DNA from: Onchocerca lupi
Lineage: Eukaryota; Nematoda; Chromadorea; Rhabditida; Onchocercidae
Reading direction: 5' to 3'
Assembly (NCBI GenBank): GCA_028564675.1
Contig: JAOVVO010000086.1
Location: 118,785-182,784, forward strand
Length of the DNA stretch: 64,000 nucleotides
The translations under genes were made by a program, and so were the position numbers. The notes under the pieces are model-generated. The model had not been told where the DNA came from. It ran no database searches and was given only the letters and a program-made list of their open reading frames with translations. Positions 25,101-38,488 of this stretch are shown here, piece after piece; position 1 is the stretch's first letter, and every line of letters starts with the position of its first letter.

Positions 25101-28100
25101 AAAAAAGGAAATTTTTAAGTTTTTGTGCGTTAAATTTAAATTAATTTTTTAATTAGAAATTTCAAATTCTGAACAAATTAATCAATTTAAAAATTTGGTT
25201 GAATTCAAATATTCAATTAAAATGTGATTTAATTTTATTCATACATTCAACTAAAAATATTTCACTTCAATTTAAACGTTCAATTAAAATGCATTCTTTG
25301 TATTGACAATCCTTAATGAGCATTGTCAGTTGAGAATGACAGATAGATGAATACAATGAATTTTTTCAACCTTTTCCAATTTACGCTCTCTCTCTCTCTC
25401 TCAATCAGTAAAACCGAAATTTTTTTTAATCATAAATACGACGAAATAATCCAAATATTCAGTACAGTAAAAATTTGTAATTGGAAAAAAAAAAAAAAAA
25501 AAAAAAAATGAATCACTTTAATCAATTTCTCAAACAAATGAATCACTTATCCATATTTGGGCATAAAAGATCTTTGTTCTCTCATCTTCTGATCTGCTAA
25601 TAGAGCTCATGTGTACTGTTTAAAATGTTTAAATCCATGCTAATTGTTTGGAATGTTACAACGACTAAAGCTTGTGTGTTTTGTTTGAAATATTTTTGAG
25701 CAACGTCTATCTCTTATCCTCTGTTCTGATAATCGATCTTTTGATATGATTAATGTGTTGTAAGCCTCTGCCCATGAAGGGTTATCCATATTAAATGCTT
25801 TTTGAATCAACTAAATCAGTATCTATACGATCAATATCAGGAGCAGTTCAATTTCGAAGACGATTTTGACAATAGCATGAGCTGATAATTCAGTAAGAGC
25901 AACAGCAATAATGGAGCGGAAAAGAGAACGAAAATTACAAAAGGAAATTACGACGTAATGAGTACGACGAGATACAAACGACGCACGACGCACGACATAC
26001 AAACGTAATGAGCATTCAAATGACTGCTAGTATCTTCTATTATTTATCATGTATTGTTCATTTAATTCTTAGCGATATCATGTATAATATCGGATAAAGC
26101 CACCAAAGCTTATTGCTGACCTAACTGAATCACAATAGCAAGAAGATCTTCAATCCAATAAAGCAAAAACCAAATTACGAAATATCAGATTTTTTCTCCA
26201 ACATTCTTATTAAAATCATTTTATCAATATAGGCTCTTCAGTTCGAATACAAACTTTAATCATCTTACAGTAGAATTCAGATTTTCAGAAAATACAGAAG
26301 TGTTTCAAAAAAAAAGAATTATTTATTCAATGAATAGAGAAAGACTTACTTTTACTTTAGAAATTAAAACTTTGCTCCCTTTTTCAACTTTCATCTTTCG
26401 CATGTCAGATATTAACGAAAAATTGTATGAGTTTGAAAATTACCTATCTAGCGAACGATGTTGATTTGTTAATTCGGATACCGTACTTCCGCTGCGTTTG
26501 AAACGATCTTCCGAAGCATATTTGTTTCCATGAATACCTTCAGGTGGTATTGACGAGCTCCTGAAATGTCTTTTGTTTATCAATTTAAAAATTCCGGGAA
26601 TTCAAACGTTTTCGCTTTATTTTGTGATCTTCAAAATTTTTCGACTATAAGTTGAATCTCTTCCGAATTCGTTCAGTTCTGAAACTCCAAATAATATTTG
26701 CTTATCATTTATACAATTCTTAAGTCACTTCTTTGTCAATGAAATAGCTCATGGAAAAAACATAATATTCTAGATTTGAAATTAATTTTTAAATTTTTAT
26801 TTCGGTTTTAAATTATTCAATGAATTATTTTAAATTACCTTAGATTCTAAATTACATAAAGTTTTTTGATCATTTTTTTTTTTAAATTATTCATTTCAAA
26901 TTTTAAATAAATGAAGAGAATTTTTAGAAAAAACGAAAGAATTAAATTACTTAAAATAATTAATCCAATGTTTCGTACCTATTAGGACGCTGAACAAGGC
27001 TTCGTTGATTATGCAAATTAAGAGAATGATTAAATCGTGGTTCGGTATTGTCGGATATTCCGAAATCGATAGGCGATGTATTACAATTGTTGAAAATGCC
27101 ATGTAAAACAGATCCATCATTTGGTTCAATTTTCTCTTCCAATGTTGGCATCATTAGGCCGCAAGGTTCACGAATTCGTTCAAGTTGAGGACGTTGAACG
27201 ACAGCTTTTCCTGCGACATTGTTGAAATGATCTATTTGTTGTTGTTGTTGTTGTTGTTGTTGTGGATGATCTTGTGCTAACGCTATCGGATCATCAATTC
27301 TCGATCGATACGTTTTTTCCATACGTGAAGTATCGAAATTAGATTCAGTTAAATCTGATGATGGTTCAGATGATGATAATGATGATGTTGCTGATGTTCT
27401 CTGAAAAAAAATTTTTGTAACAAAAAAAAAAGTATGCAAAAAAAAAAACTTTTCAAGAATTATGCATATAAATTGATCGCATTTAATTAATGATTAATCC
27501 GATTCTTCCTACAATCTTAATCATTGATTTTTGTAATCAATGAAAAGATTTCATTGGAACAGTGAACTTTTTACAAATTAAGTTATTTAATTTATTGTCT
27601 TTTAAAAATCTCGTTTATATTGTTATCATTATCGATTGATTATGCAATCAAACGTAGTTTTAATCGAGTAAAAATGAAGCGAAATTTGATGACCTGATTA
27701 CTTTCACCATTGGAATCATTCATATCAGCAACAATTCCGGAAGAGGAAGGTGATGATGAGCTCGATTCATCATGTGGATTGATAGTTGTATTGATAACAA
27801 CACTGCTTGATTCAGATTCATTAGATGAACGAGTATTCTGTGTTTCAGTATTGATTACATCTGAATCCAGATGTGTTGACCAATTAAGTTCATGACTTTT
27901 TAAGGCGAAACTTTTCGCAACGGCAAATTTCGTTGATGAATCGTCCGTTGAAGTTGTTCCTGGATAATAATCAAAAATATTTCAAAATACAGTAATCAAG
28001 GATGAAAAATTAAATTACAGATTAGTTACGAATAGGCCAATATTATACTTTGGACATGTTTATTGAATTTAAAAATTTTTCAGATCTTCAAAATTTCCTA

Positions 28101-31100
28101 TTATTTTTTTGAAATGAGTAATCTGTAATTAATAATTTACAAAAGAGGAAAAGGAAAAATTTCGAATTATACTAAAATAAATTGAATTATAAAATGTGAA
28201 AAATCAAGGATTTAATTTTTTTTTAAAACTAGTTATAGAAAATTTAAATTTAATTATTAATTGATATATTTTGTTAAATCAGGATTCATCCATAACTACT
28301 ATATCTGTTGTAAATTGTTCAATAAGAGATAATATAAAAGTTAATCAAATTTCGTCTGGTATTTATGGAGTATTTAAATAAATTTGAGTTATTTTAGGGA
28401 TTTAAATAAATCTCAATTATTTTTCTATTTCATATATTTTATCAGGATAATTTTTAATTATTTGTTTACACGAAATGATATAATCTTTTCATTTAAGTAT
28501 GTAATTTTATTCTAAAATAAATATTCCATTTCTTACTATTTAATTAATAAAAAATATTTTTTTCAAAAAAAAAAAAAAAAAAGAATGATTTAATAAAAAA
28601 ATTTAGTAATCAAACCTATTTTCTGCAATTTTCGTGAGATACTATCCATACAATCATCATTATTATTCATTCCGTTTGATTTTTGCAATCCTTGCAAACT
28701 TTCTTTATCATCAATCTGAGAAGTTGAAATATTTCGATCTTTAAATTTTGGTTTTGGTGCAATTGATGGTCGATTTGTTGTCCTCATTGCAAATGGATCA
28801 GATTTTTCCACTCTTCTGCAAAAATATCATTTCATTTAATTGAGCTAATTAGAAGTGTTTTTATGCAAAAATGAATCAAAATTCGAAATTTGATAAAAAT
28901 TAATCAAATATTCAATCTTTGACCTTTTTTTTTTTTTTTGATTTGTTTGAAAATTTGAAATTATTAAAAAGCAAACTTAATCCATCTATGATCTTTATCA
29001 CTTGAAGTCACTTCATTGGAACTTGATGAAGATCCAGCTGGTGTATTCGGCGATGATATTGATTGATTGAAAAATTTACGTTGTGATGGCGGAGGTGGTG
29101 AAATATGACCTCCACTGAAACACCAACGCATTTTCATAGCAAATTCACCTGATAGAAGTACTAATTTATACTTTTTCTTATAATTGATCGTGTGGTACTA
29201 GAGTAATTGATATCGGGAAAAAGCGATAAATAATGATAAGTTGATAATGATAAGCAGCAATATCCGCGGGAATGTATCGATGAGAAGCAGTGATTATACA
29301 AGATAACAACGCCGTTACCGATGATAGTAATATTAGAAGAAGTTATAATAATTGTAAAAATTAATATCAGTATTAATTCAGTAATTCAGTAGTAATACAA
29401 ACTGAATAATTATAACTAATTTAATAATAATAATAATAATATTTTTGATACTTGTCATTTCAATTACATCTAAATTTGAAAATTTCAATCTTAACTTTTC
29501 CAAAATTGCAAAAAAAGCCAAAGATTGAGTAAATAATTCGATATTAAACAAATATTCATTATTATAATAGAAATGAAAAGAAAATCAACGATTAAAAATG
29601 ATATTAGAAAATTGGATGATAAAAACTTTGTAATACGTCAGAAATCAATCATAATGAAATAAATTAATGAATTAATAATAAAATCGAAAATAATTTAATA
29701 TGGAACAAATTTTTAGAATGAATGAATAATTAATTCATAAATTAATGTAAAAAATTATGTCGTAATAATTTTTGATTGATAAAAATCTAAACAATTTTTG
29801 TTCTCAATTCATTGTTTGATAAAAAAAAAAAAGGAAAAAAAGAAATCTTCTGCGATTTTTTTTGTCATATCAATCGATAAATAAATGTCATGACAACGAT
29901 TGAAAAGAATCGAATTAATATTATTGCTATTTTTATTTCCATTTATTAAATAAAAATTTTTTAAAATTGTTCATTTTTCAGTCTTTCAATCATTCATTTC
30001 ATTACATTAGCATTAGTAAATGAATTATTTGGAATAAATGTGATGAAAATTGAAGGAAATTAAAAGAAATAGATAGATAATTGATACATCAACGAGAAAT
30101 ATTATCACTCTAAAGAAATGATAAGAACAGATTGATATAATCTTAGAATTGTATATTTTTTTTTAAAAAATGCCTGAATTTGTCAAATGTTTAGAATTAA
30201 AAATAAATTATGATTGATAAAATGATAAATCATTTTATATTTGGAAAAGATGATAAAATCTTTATATAGTATCAAATGGAAAGAACTGAAAAAGCCGATT
30301 AAATGCATATCTTTATAAAATGTTAAAATTGAAAATAAACTATAATTAATAAATGAAAAATCAATTTATGCAAATTGTTTGCAAAGAATTATTGGGAAAT
30401 AGGATGAAATTTCTATAAGATAGATTAAAATAAAAATAAAATTTCATTTTGAAAAATCACAAATCATCGATCGATATGTCATTTTTTCATCACCAAACAT
30501 ATTTATAGATTTTCTTTCAATTAAATGAATCATAATTTACATAAAATTTTTACATGTATGACAATAATTTTTGCATGTAATAGTATTGAATTAATCTAAA
30601 AAAGAAAGTAAAAATGAGTTGAATGGAAAAGAATTATCGATTTATCATCTATCAGTGATCGGAAAGGAAAGAAATGAATGATGATGATGATGATGATGAT
30701 GATAATAGATATGTACATCAGATGAATCATACAAATTTTAGCAGCTGATAAAAGTACTGAGCAATTTTATCGATATTAAATTAAAATCACTTCAAAAAAA
30801 AAAAAAAAAATGATCAGGATTAATGGATTTCAACGGTATGATTCGATTTAATTTCAAAATTATTCATTAAATAAACTTTTTTTTAAATCAAATAATTAGC
30901 AAAAATGAATTAAGACATTGTATAAATCGAATAAAAATGTTGATATGATTATTATTGTTAGATATAATGAGATCATTAAAAAATTTTCGATCTAGCTAAT
31001 GCATTTCAAAGATTTCATTTAATCGAATTTCAAAATCATAATTTAAATTTTTCTATATCGAATAATTTGCAAAAAAAAAAAAATTTAAGATATTGCATAA

Positions 31101-32838
31101 ATCGAATAAAATTTTTAACAAAATTTTTAACATGGTTATTTTTGATAAATATATTAGATTATTAAAGAAAAAACGATACAAGTAATGGACTTCAAAAATT
31201 CGATTTTCGATTTAATTACAGAATAATTAATTAAGCAAGCTTTCTATATTGAATAATTAGCAAATGAATTACATTGCATAGTTTCTATGAAAATAAGACA
31301 TTGTATTAATCGAACAAAACAATTACAATATAGTTCGAAAAAATTCAATTATTAACTAATTATCATCATCACTAATTATTACACTGCTTAATAAATTTAA
31401 TACATCCAATAATTAGCAAAAACTAATTAAGGCATTGATTTATGAATGTAAAAAATTTGCAAAATGAAAAAAAAAATGATAACATATTTGTTATCAAGAG
31501 ATAGATAAAGTGTTATTTTAAAAAGAAAAAAAGAAAAAAGCTATTACATTAAACAAACATGTAATAAATATTCAAATAAAAACTTCAAATAAATGATAAA
31601 TACTTGGAACATTGATTTTTTTCGAAAAATTTTTAGAAATTGCTAGTAATTATAATAAATGCTTTTTTTTTCTTTATAAATATAAAAAAGAAAAAAATAG
31701 AAAAAGGAAAAAACTTTGTTCAAAAAAATTTTTTGAATGGAAATTTTTGAAGAATACAATTTTTAATATTAAGAATATAACGAAAAAAATGTGCAGAATT
31801 TTAATCGTTTGAATAACAAATTGTTTCTAAAAAATGATTCGAGAAATGCTTTTGATGAGGAAAAATTTGAGTAAATATTTATTATGAAAGGATAATTATT
31901 CAAGCAATGATTCCAACTAAATTTAATAATTATTTTTGTTTTAAAATCAAAGAAAAGGTGAAATTAGTCAAAATTATCCGTGCAAGTTGAAAAGATAATT
32001 TAAAGAAGATCGAAAAATTACAGTTTTAAAGAGTAAAAAATGATCATTTCATGTTAAATCAATAATTCATTTGTATTTACATGATCATATTAAATCATCT
32101 TATTATGCTAATTAGCATATTAATTATTATAATATGAAATTACAAATGAATGTATTATGAATAATTAAAAATTGAATTATATTTAAATCAAATTAAATTT
32201 TATATTTTTTTTATTTAAAAAGAAATTTAAAATTCATTGTAATTAAAGCTATTACATTTTATCATATAATTTTGAAATTATATTTTAATTTTCGATTTAT
32301 TCATTTCTTTTCATTTAACAATATTTCATTTGCTCTAAATTATGTAATTGTTAATCAAAGGATAAAATTGTATCAAATTCTGTAATTAGAATTGAAATAA
32401 TTAAATAATTAAGCGATATTATTAACATTTTATCATATCAAATTACTATTTTATATTTAAAAGAAAAAAAATAAATTGACATTAAAATTGACGTATTAGA
32501 ATATATTACATGAACGAAAATAATTACTACTTAAGAATAATAAATTTTAAATCTCATTTAAAATAAGCGTTAAAAAAAAAATGATAAGATGGAATTAATC
32601 TGAAATGATAGGAGAAAGAAAAGATTAAAATTGATTTTATAGGAAATGATATTTGATATTATTAAGCTATAAATTTCATTAATTCAAAAGAGATCGATTT
32701 ATTCGAAGAATAGAATTTATAATGAAAAATATATGAAATGTAAAACAAATCGTTGATTGAATGAAATTTATTTTTTCAAAAAATTTTTTTGTTATAAAAA
32801 TATGAAACTAAAACGAATGATACATTACCGTACAGCAA

Positions 32839-32869
<31 letters not shown>

Positions 32870-35800
32870 GAATTTAAATGTTTTTTTTTTTTTTTTGAAA
32901 ATGAGATTGAATAGGAAGGAAGAATTAACGATGTTACGATGTTCAAAAATGCTTTTAAAAATATAAACTTTTCTCGCAATTTGTTAAAACATTGATCATA
33001 AACATTGCCTATTTTCGTGATTTTTTTTTTCTTTAATTTTTATTTCTCAATCTTTCTTTTTTTTTTCTTTTCAGATGAATTTCGCAAAATTTTTTTTTAG
33101 AAAATTTATCGTCAAAATAAATAAATAAATGATGAAAATGTATTTCATTTGAGAATGCAAAATCATTGGTATAGAAGAAATTATGATTGATATAAAATTA
33201 TTCTAAAATATCATCCATCTTATGCTACTTTTTTCATTTTCTAAAAAATATTGTCGAGAAAAAAAAAAGAAAAAAAAGAGTAAAAAAGAATGGAAGAAAT
33301 GGAAAATTGCAGACAAATCGATGTTTGCATGGAATTTTCTTCTGATCGAGAAAGGAAAAAAGATCGATCGGAATGTAATTTTTGTACAAAAATTCATTTA
33401 ATATTTATGACATAAATATTTATGTCACAAATTTTTTCAACCGATTTCCTTCTTTCATGTATGTATTTTTTAAACTGTAATTGAAAATTTTAAAATTTAT
33501 TGAATTTATTTTAAATTTTACCTAAACATAATTTTGTAGCACGATTACTGTAAAATATATGTTTGACGGGTAGAAATTAATGACTACTAATAAATTGATA
33601 AGTGATATCTAATTTGCACATAAAATTTTAACTAATTTAAGCATGAAATTTGTACAAGCCTTAAAATAATCAATTTATAAAAAATTGAAACAAAAAAAAA
33701 ATATACAAATTCAATATTTATAATAAAACATTGTAATAATTGATCGATAATAACTTATGATATCTGATAAGCGTTTTAATTTAGTCGAATTAAAATTACA
33801 AATTATTTTTCGCTTCTCACTCATTTCTTCCTTATCAGAAAAAGATTGTTAGGAAGAGCAGAATTATCAAAAAGTTTTCATCAGTAATAGGGAAAATGGA
33901 AAGATGAAATTTCAAAAAAAAAAAATCAGCATTGAAATTGAAGTAAATGAAGTTATCAAAAAAAAAAAAAAAAAGGACGGAAATTTCGAAGGAAATGAAG
34001 GACATCATTTGAAAACTTGTTTTATGTAACCTTTGTGGATTCTACATAAATTTACGATAGATAGGTACTGTTGCTTGTGATATGCGATATTTGCTTATGT
34101 CATTTTATCAATCAATATTTTTATTTAAATTCTCATTTTATCAATCAATATTTCATTTAAATTCTAATTGCATGAGAAAAAAAAAAAAAAGGACGAGAGA
34201 AAGGCAAAGAATTACTATAAATCTAAGATATAGATTTTGAATTTGATCATCAATAATTGATTAATACTATTGTGCTTATTTTATTTTATCAATAGCAATT
34301 AATAGCTTATCAGTAACATTTGTGATAAAAATAGCAATAAAGTTTTATCAATAATCATCTATGGAAATAAAAATTGTAAATGCTCCTTTCTTCATAATTT
34401 TAAATCTCCGAACATTCTACATCGATTGTTTTGAAATTTTGACACATATTTAGGAATATTTATTTTTTTTTTTTTTAAAAAAAATTATAATCAAATGAAT
34501 CAAAATATTTTATCCATTCTATTTTGATCATATTTTTACAAACTAAAATTATAATTTTAAAAAAAGACAACTTATTTATTGATTATTTTATTTATTATTT
34601 ATATGTCTTACTTTGTTAGTTTGTAAATCATATTCAAAAATAGAATTATTTTAAAAATAGTAAAAATATTTGATTTCATTGCTTTTATTGCCAAAATGAA
34701 AAATGTATAACAGTTGAATAAGATAAATAGTTTTTTCTTCCCGTTAACAAATAATCTAACTTGATACTTGATAATCTAATTTGATAATTTGAATTACAAC
34801 TTTATAAATTGATGGAGCAAAAAAAATTATGATTCATAATAAAATGAAAGTATAATTATCATTTCGATTTGCTTAATTAATTTATCAATCACTAATTTTA
34901 TCACAATTGATCACCGATAAGCTATTGAATATTGCTAATAAAACGATAAATAAGTAAAGAAATAATAATCAATTATCGCGATCGAAACTAAATTCTATGA
35001 AGAGTTATGGTATAATTGAAAGATAAATTGAATATTTGACATAAGTGTAATTAATAATTAAATTTATTAATGGAATTTGCAACTAAATGATAGATATTCT
35101 ATAATAAATGAATAGAAAAATAAAAAAAATGCAAATTTCTTACAGGCAATTGCTTTTATCATTGATTATCAGCATCGTTGTTTGCTATTAATTTAATTTT
35201 AATTTTACAATTTTTTTTTTTTGCCCAAAAAACGGAAATATTTCATTTTGATAGTTTGATCGAAATTTCTTCAATAATGATCAAAAAAATGGGATTTAAA
35301 ATTGCATTTCTTTTAAAATAATTTTCTTTTTTTTTTTTTTTCTTTTGAAAAAATTTCTATGATATAATTAATTGTTAAATTTGCAAATACTTAAATAAAA
35401 TTTTCCAAGAAAAATTGAATTAAAAAAATGAAGATCAATTATTTTTGGTAAATTTTGTAATTTCTCATACTGAATTACTTGAATTTTTATTTCTACAAGT
35501 ATTTTTAGTGGATTTTAATTCCAATGTTGCAGTAAAAAAGATTCAATTCATATTAATAAGGTAGCAATTTCTTTTTGCATTTTCAAAATATTTCGAAAAT
35601 AATTCGACCTAATTTGTTTAATTTCTTTCTTTTTTTTTTTTTTTTTTAGAAAGAAAAAAACAAGATATAAAAAAATACTGTAGCACTTAACAGATAAATG
35701 AGTATTTAAATTCAAATAAAATGGCAGCAAAAAAAAGTAAAACGAAAAAAGATTTTCAAAAGACAATTATGGCTTATATGAAAAGATGTATTGAGAAATA

Positions 35801-38451
35801 ATCTAAATGATAAATACTGATAACAAAGGATTTAATAAATTTGATCCATTTTAATATCTTTCTCTTCCATAGGTCACCTTTCGTAGGTCATCTCATTTAA
35901 CGATTCATTCAAATCGATTAATTTGATTTTCTGAACATTTCATTTCATTTTTTTCTTTTTAAACTAACAAAAAAGCAAAAAATAAATAAATAAATCAATT
36001 CTAATCTTTTTACCACTATTTGTTAATTTTATTTATTATTTTTTTAAAATTTTTTTCTCAAATTATTTGATATATTTATAATTTTCGAATTTTCAATTTT
36101 AATTACAATTTTTTAATAAATTAGTAATTACAGATATACTGTTCGAGATAAGCACTACCTGGGAAGATTTGATCGTTACTGTTTATTGATTGTTTTTATG
36201 CCGTCTAGGTTAAAGGTTAAACGAAACGAAAAAATAATCGAGAAAGGATTAATTTTTAATAGCAAAAAGTTCAAATTTATCTTACAATCAGGTTAACTTC
36301 TATGAAAAAAAAGAAAAAAAAAAGGCTTTAAGAAATCAGCTATTTTCAAAATTTTTTTTTTTTTGATAAATTGATTTTTTAATCTTATAATTGCGAAGTT
36401 TCGAAGCTTTCATTTCATCATAATAAAAATTATACTTGGATTTTCTTTTTTTTTAATTCTGATTTTAAATTCGAATGATTATAATGGAAAAATAATGTAT
36501 TGTAATTTGTTTACTGATTATATGATAAAAGTAATTAATGATAATTCGTAATGAGAAAATATTTATTTATTTTGATAAAATCACATTTTAATATTCTTTC
36601 ATCGATGAGATAATATTTTCGGATTAATTAATGATTTGAAGTAATTTTTCAAAACTTGCAAGAAAAAAGGATGCATGCATGCATTTATTTGTGCATGCAA
36701 TATAAATATAGATTTAAAAAAAATATATATATATAATGAAACAAAATCGAAAAAAAAAGAAAATTTAATTAAAATTTAATTAAAAATAATTTCAAATTAT
36801 TTAACAAATTGTATAGCAACAAAATTGTTAAACAATTGTAAGAACAGAAATTGATCAGAAGTCATAAATTTTATCAAAATGGTTACCGACTGATCGATGA
36901 AGGAAATTTTGTTGAAATTAAATAATGAAATTCTTTTCAAAACTTATTTTTAACAAAAAAAAAAAAAAAAGTATCTCTTCAAGTTGAACTCATTTATAAT
37001 TATGTTTGATGAAAAAATTACAATCTCGATGTAATAATACATGAATTTTGTTAAAATTAAAATTGGAATTTCAAATTAATTTCATTTGACAACAATTTTT
37101 TAATTAAATTTAAAGGATGAATAATTTCATCTAACTAACAATAAATGAAAAAACATCAATTAATTCAATCCTAATTAGTTGTACTTATAATAATCAATGT
37201 TGCAATCAGTCCTGTGAATTTGCAAATATTCGAGGTTTTTCAGAAATTTTTCAATTTTGGCGAATTAAATTAATTTGAAATTTCATTTTTTATAATTCTA
37301 ATAATTTGACATTTTTTTAACTAATAACTTGGAAGTTTTATTTCAGTATATTAGTATTCATATTAACAAATATCGAGATTATTAAGTTTAAATCATATCT
37401 TATAGTTTATTGAATATTTTATGCTAAAATGGAAATTTTTTTTCCAAATTTTACTTTTTTTCTGATGGAAAAGCATATTTTTTAATTTTTAAAATTTGAT
37501 TATAAAACTTCTGATAAGGAAACAATTGATTTACTCCACAAAAACGCTATGATTACAATCATAAGTTTACTTTTTTATCATTTTTAATAATATACAGTTC
37601 TTATCAGCAACTTTTTCCTTTCTTGAATCATTTATTGTCTACGCCAAAAATATTTTTAAAAATTGAATATTTACAATTTAATTTAACAAATTTCAGCTGA
37701 TACTTATTCTTATCATTAAAAAACCTTATCAGGATGAAATAATACAGAAGATGAATACTTCAACAAATGAGAAATCCCGGGAATACTATAAAGTATCACT
37801 GATATTATAAAAAGTTTTGATAAATTAAGAAATTAATGTTATAATATTCAATGTGAATATCAAACAGGATAATGAAGTAAAAAATTAACGATTAAAAAGA
37901 GAGTGAAAAAATTTCTATTAAAGAGTAAAAAAATTTTTTCATTTAAAATTTATTTATCAAAATTGATAATTTTAATTAGGCACTAAATAAAACAAATTTT
38001 AAGGATGGTTATTTGAAAAAAAAAAGATGAAATTATAATCGAAGTTATGAATTTGTAACAGAAATGAAATTCATCAAAATATGGAATTGAATATTTATTA
38101 ACATGAAAAAAGAAAAGAAAGGACAATTTTACAAGTTTTTGAAAAATAATAAAAAAAAAACTTTGTTGTTTTAAAGCTTAAAAACATTTTAAACTGCATC
38201 AATCATAGCCGAAATCATTATTATTGCTTTAATTTAAATATTTAAAAGTTAAAGAAAATATTCTAATTGATTTATTAAATAAAAATTATAAAATGTATGA
38301 ATTTGAATTATACACAAAAGGTCATCGTGGTATTTCATGTTGACCTTCACAGATTGATGGTAAAAACTAATATAACAATAAGAGCAATTTCGAAGTTAAC
38401 AATAAAATTTCAAAAATGACAGAAATGCTCAAAAAATTTTCGTAAAATAAC

Positions 38452-38488
<37 letters not shown>

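Noticed and set aside
27710..27895. 61-residue plus-strand ORF
   Set aside because: Antisense shadow of CAS exon 9.
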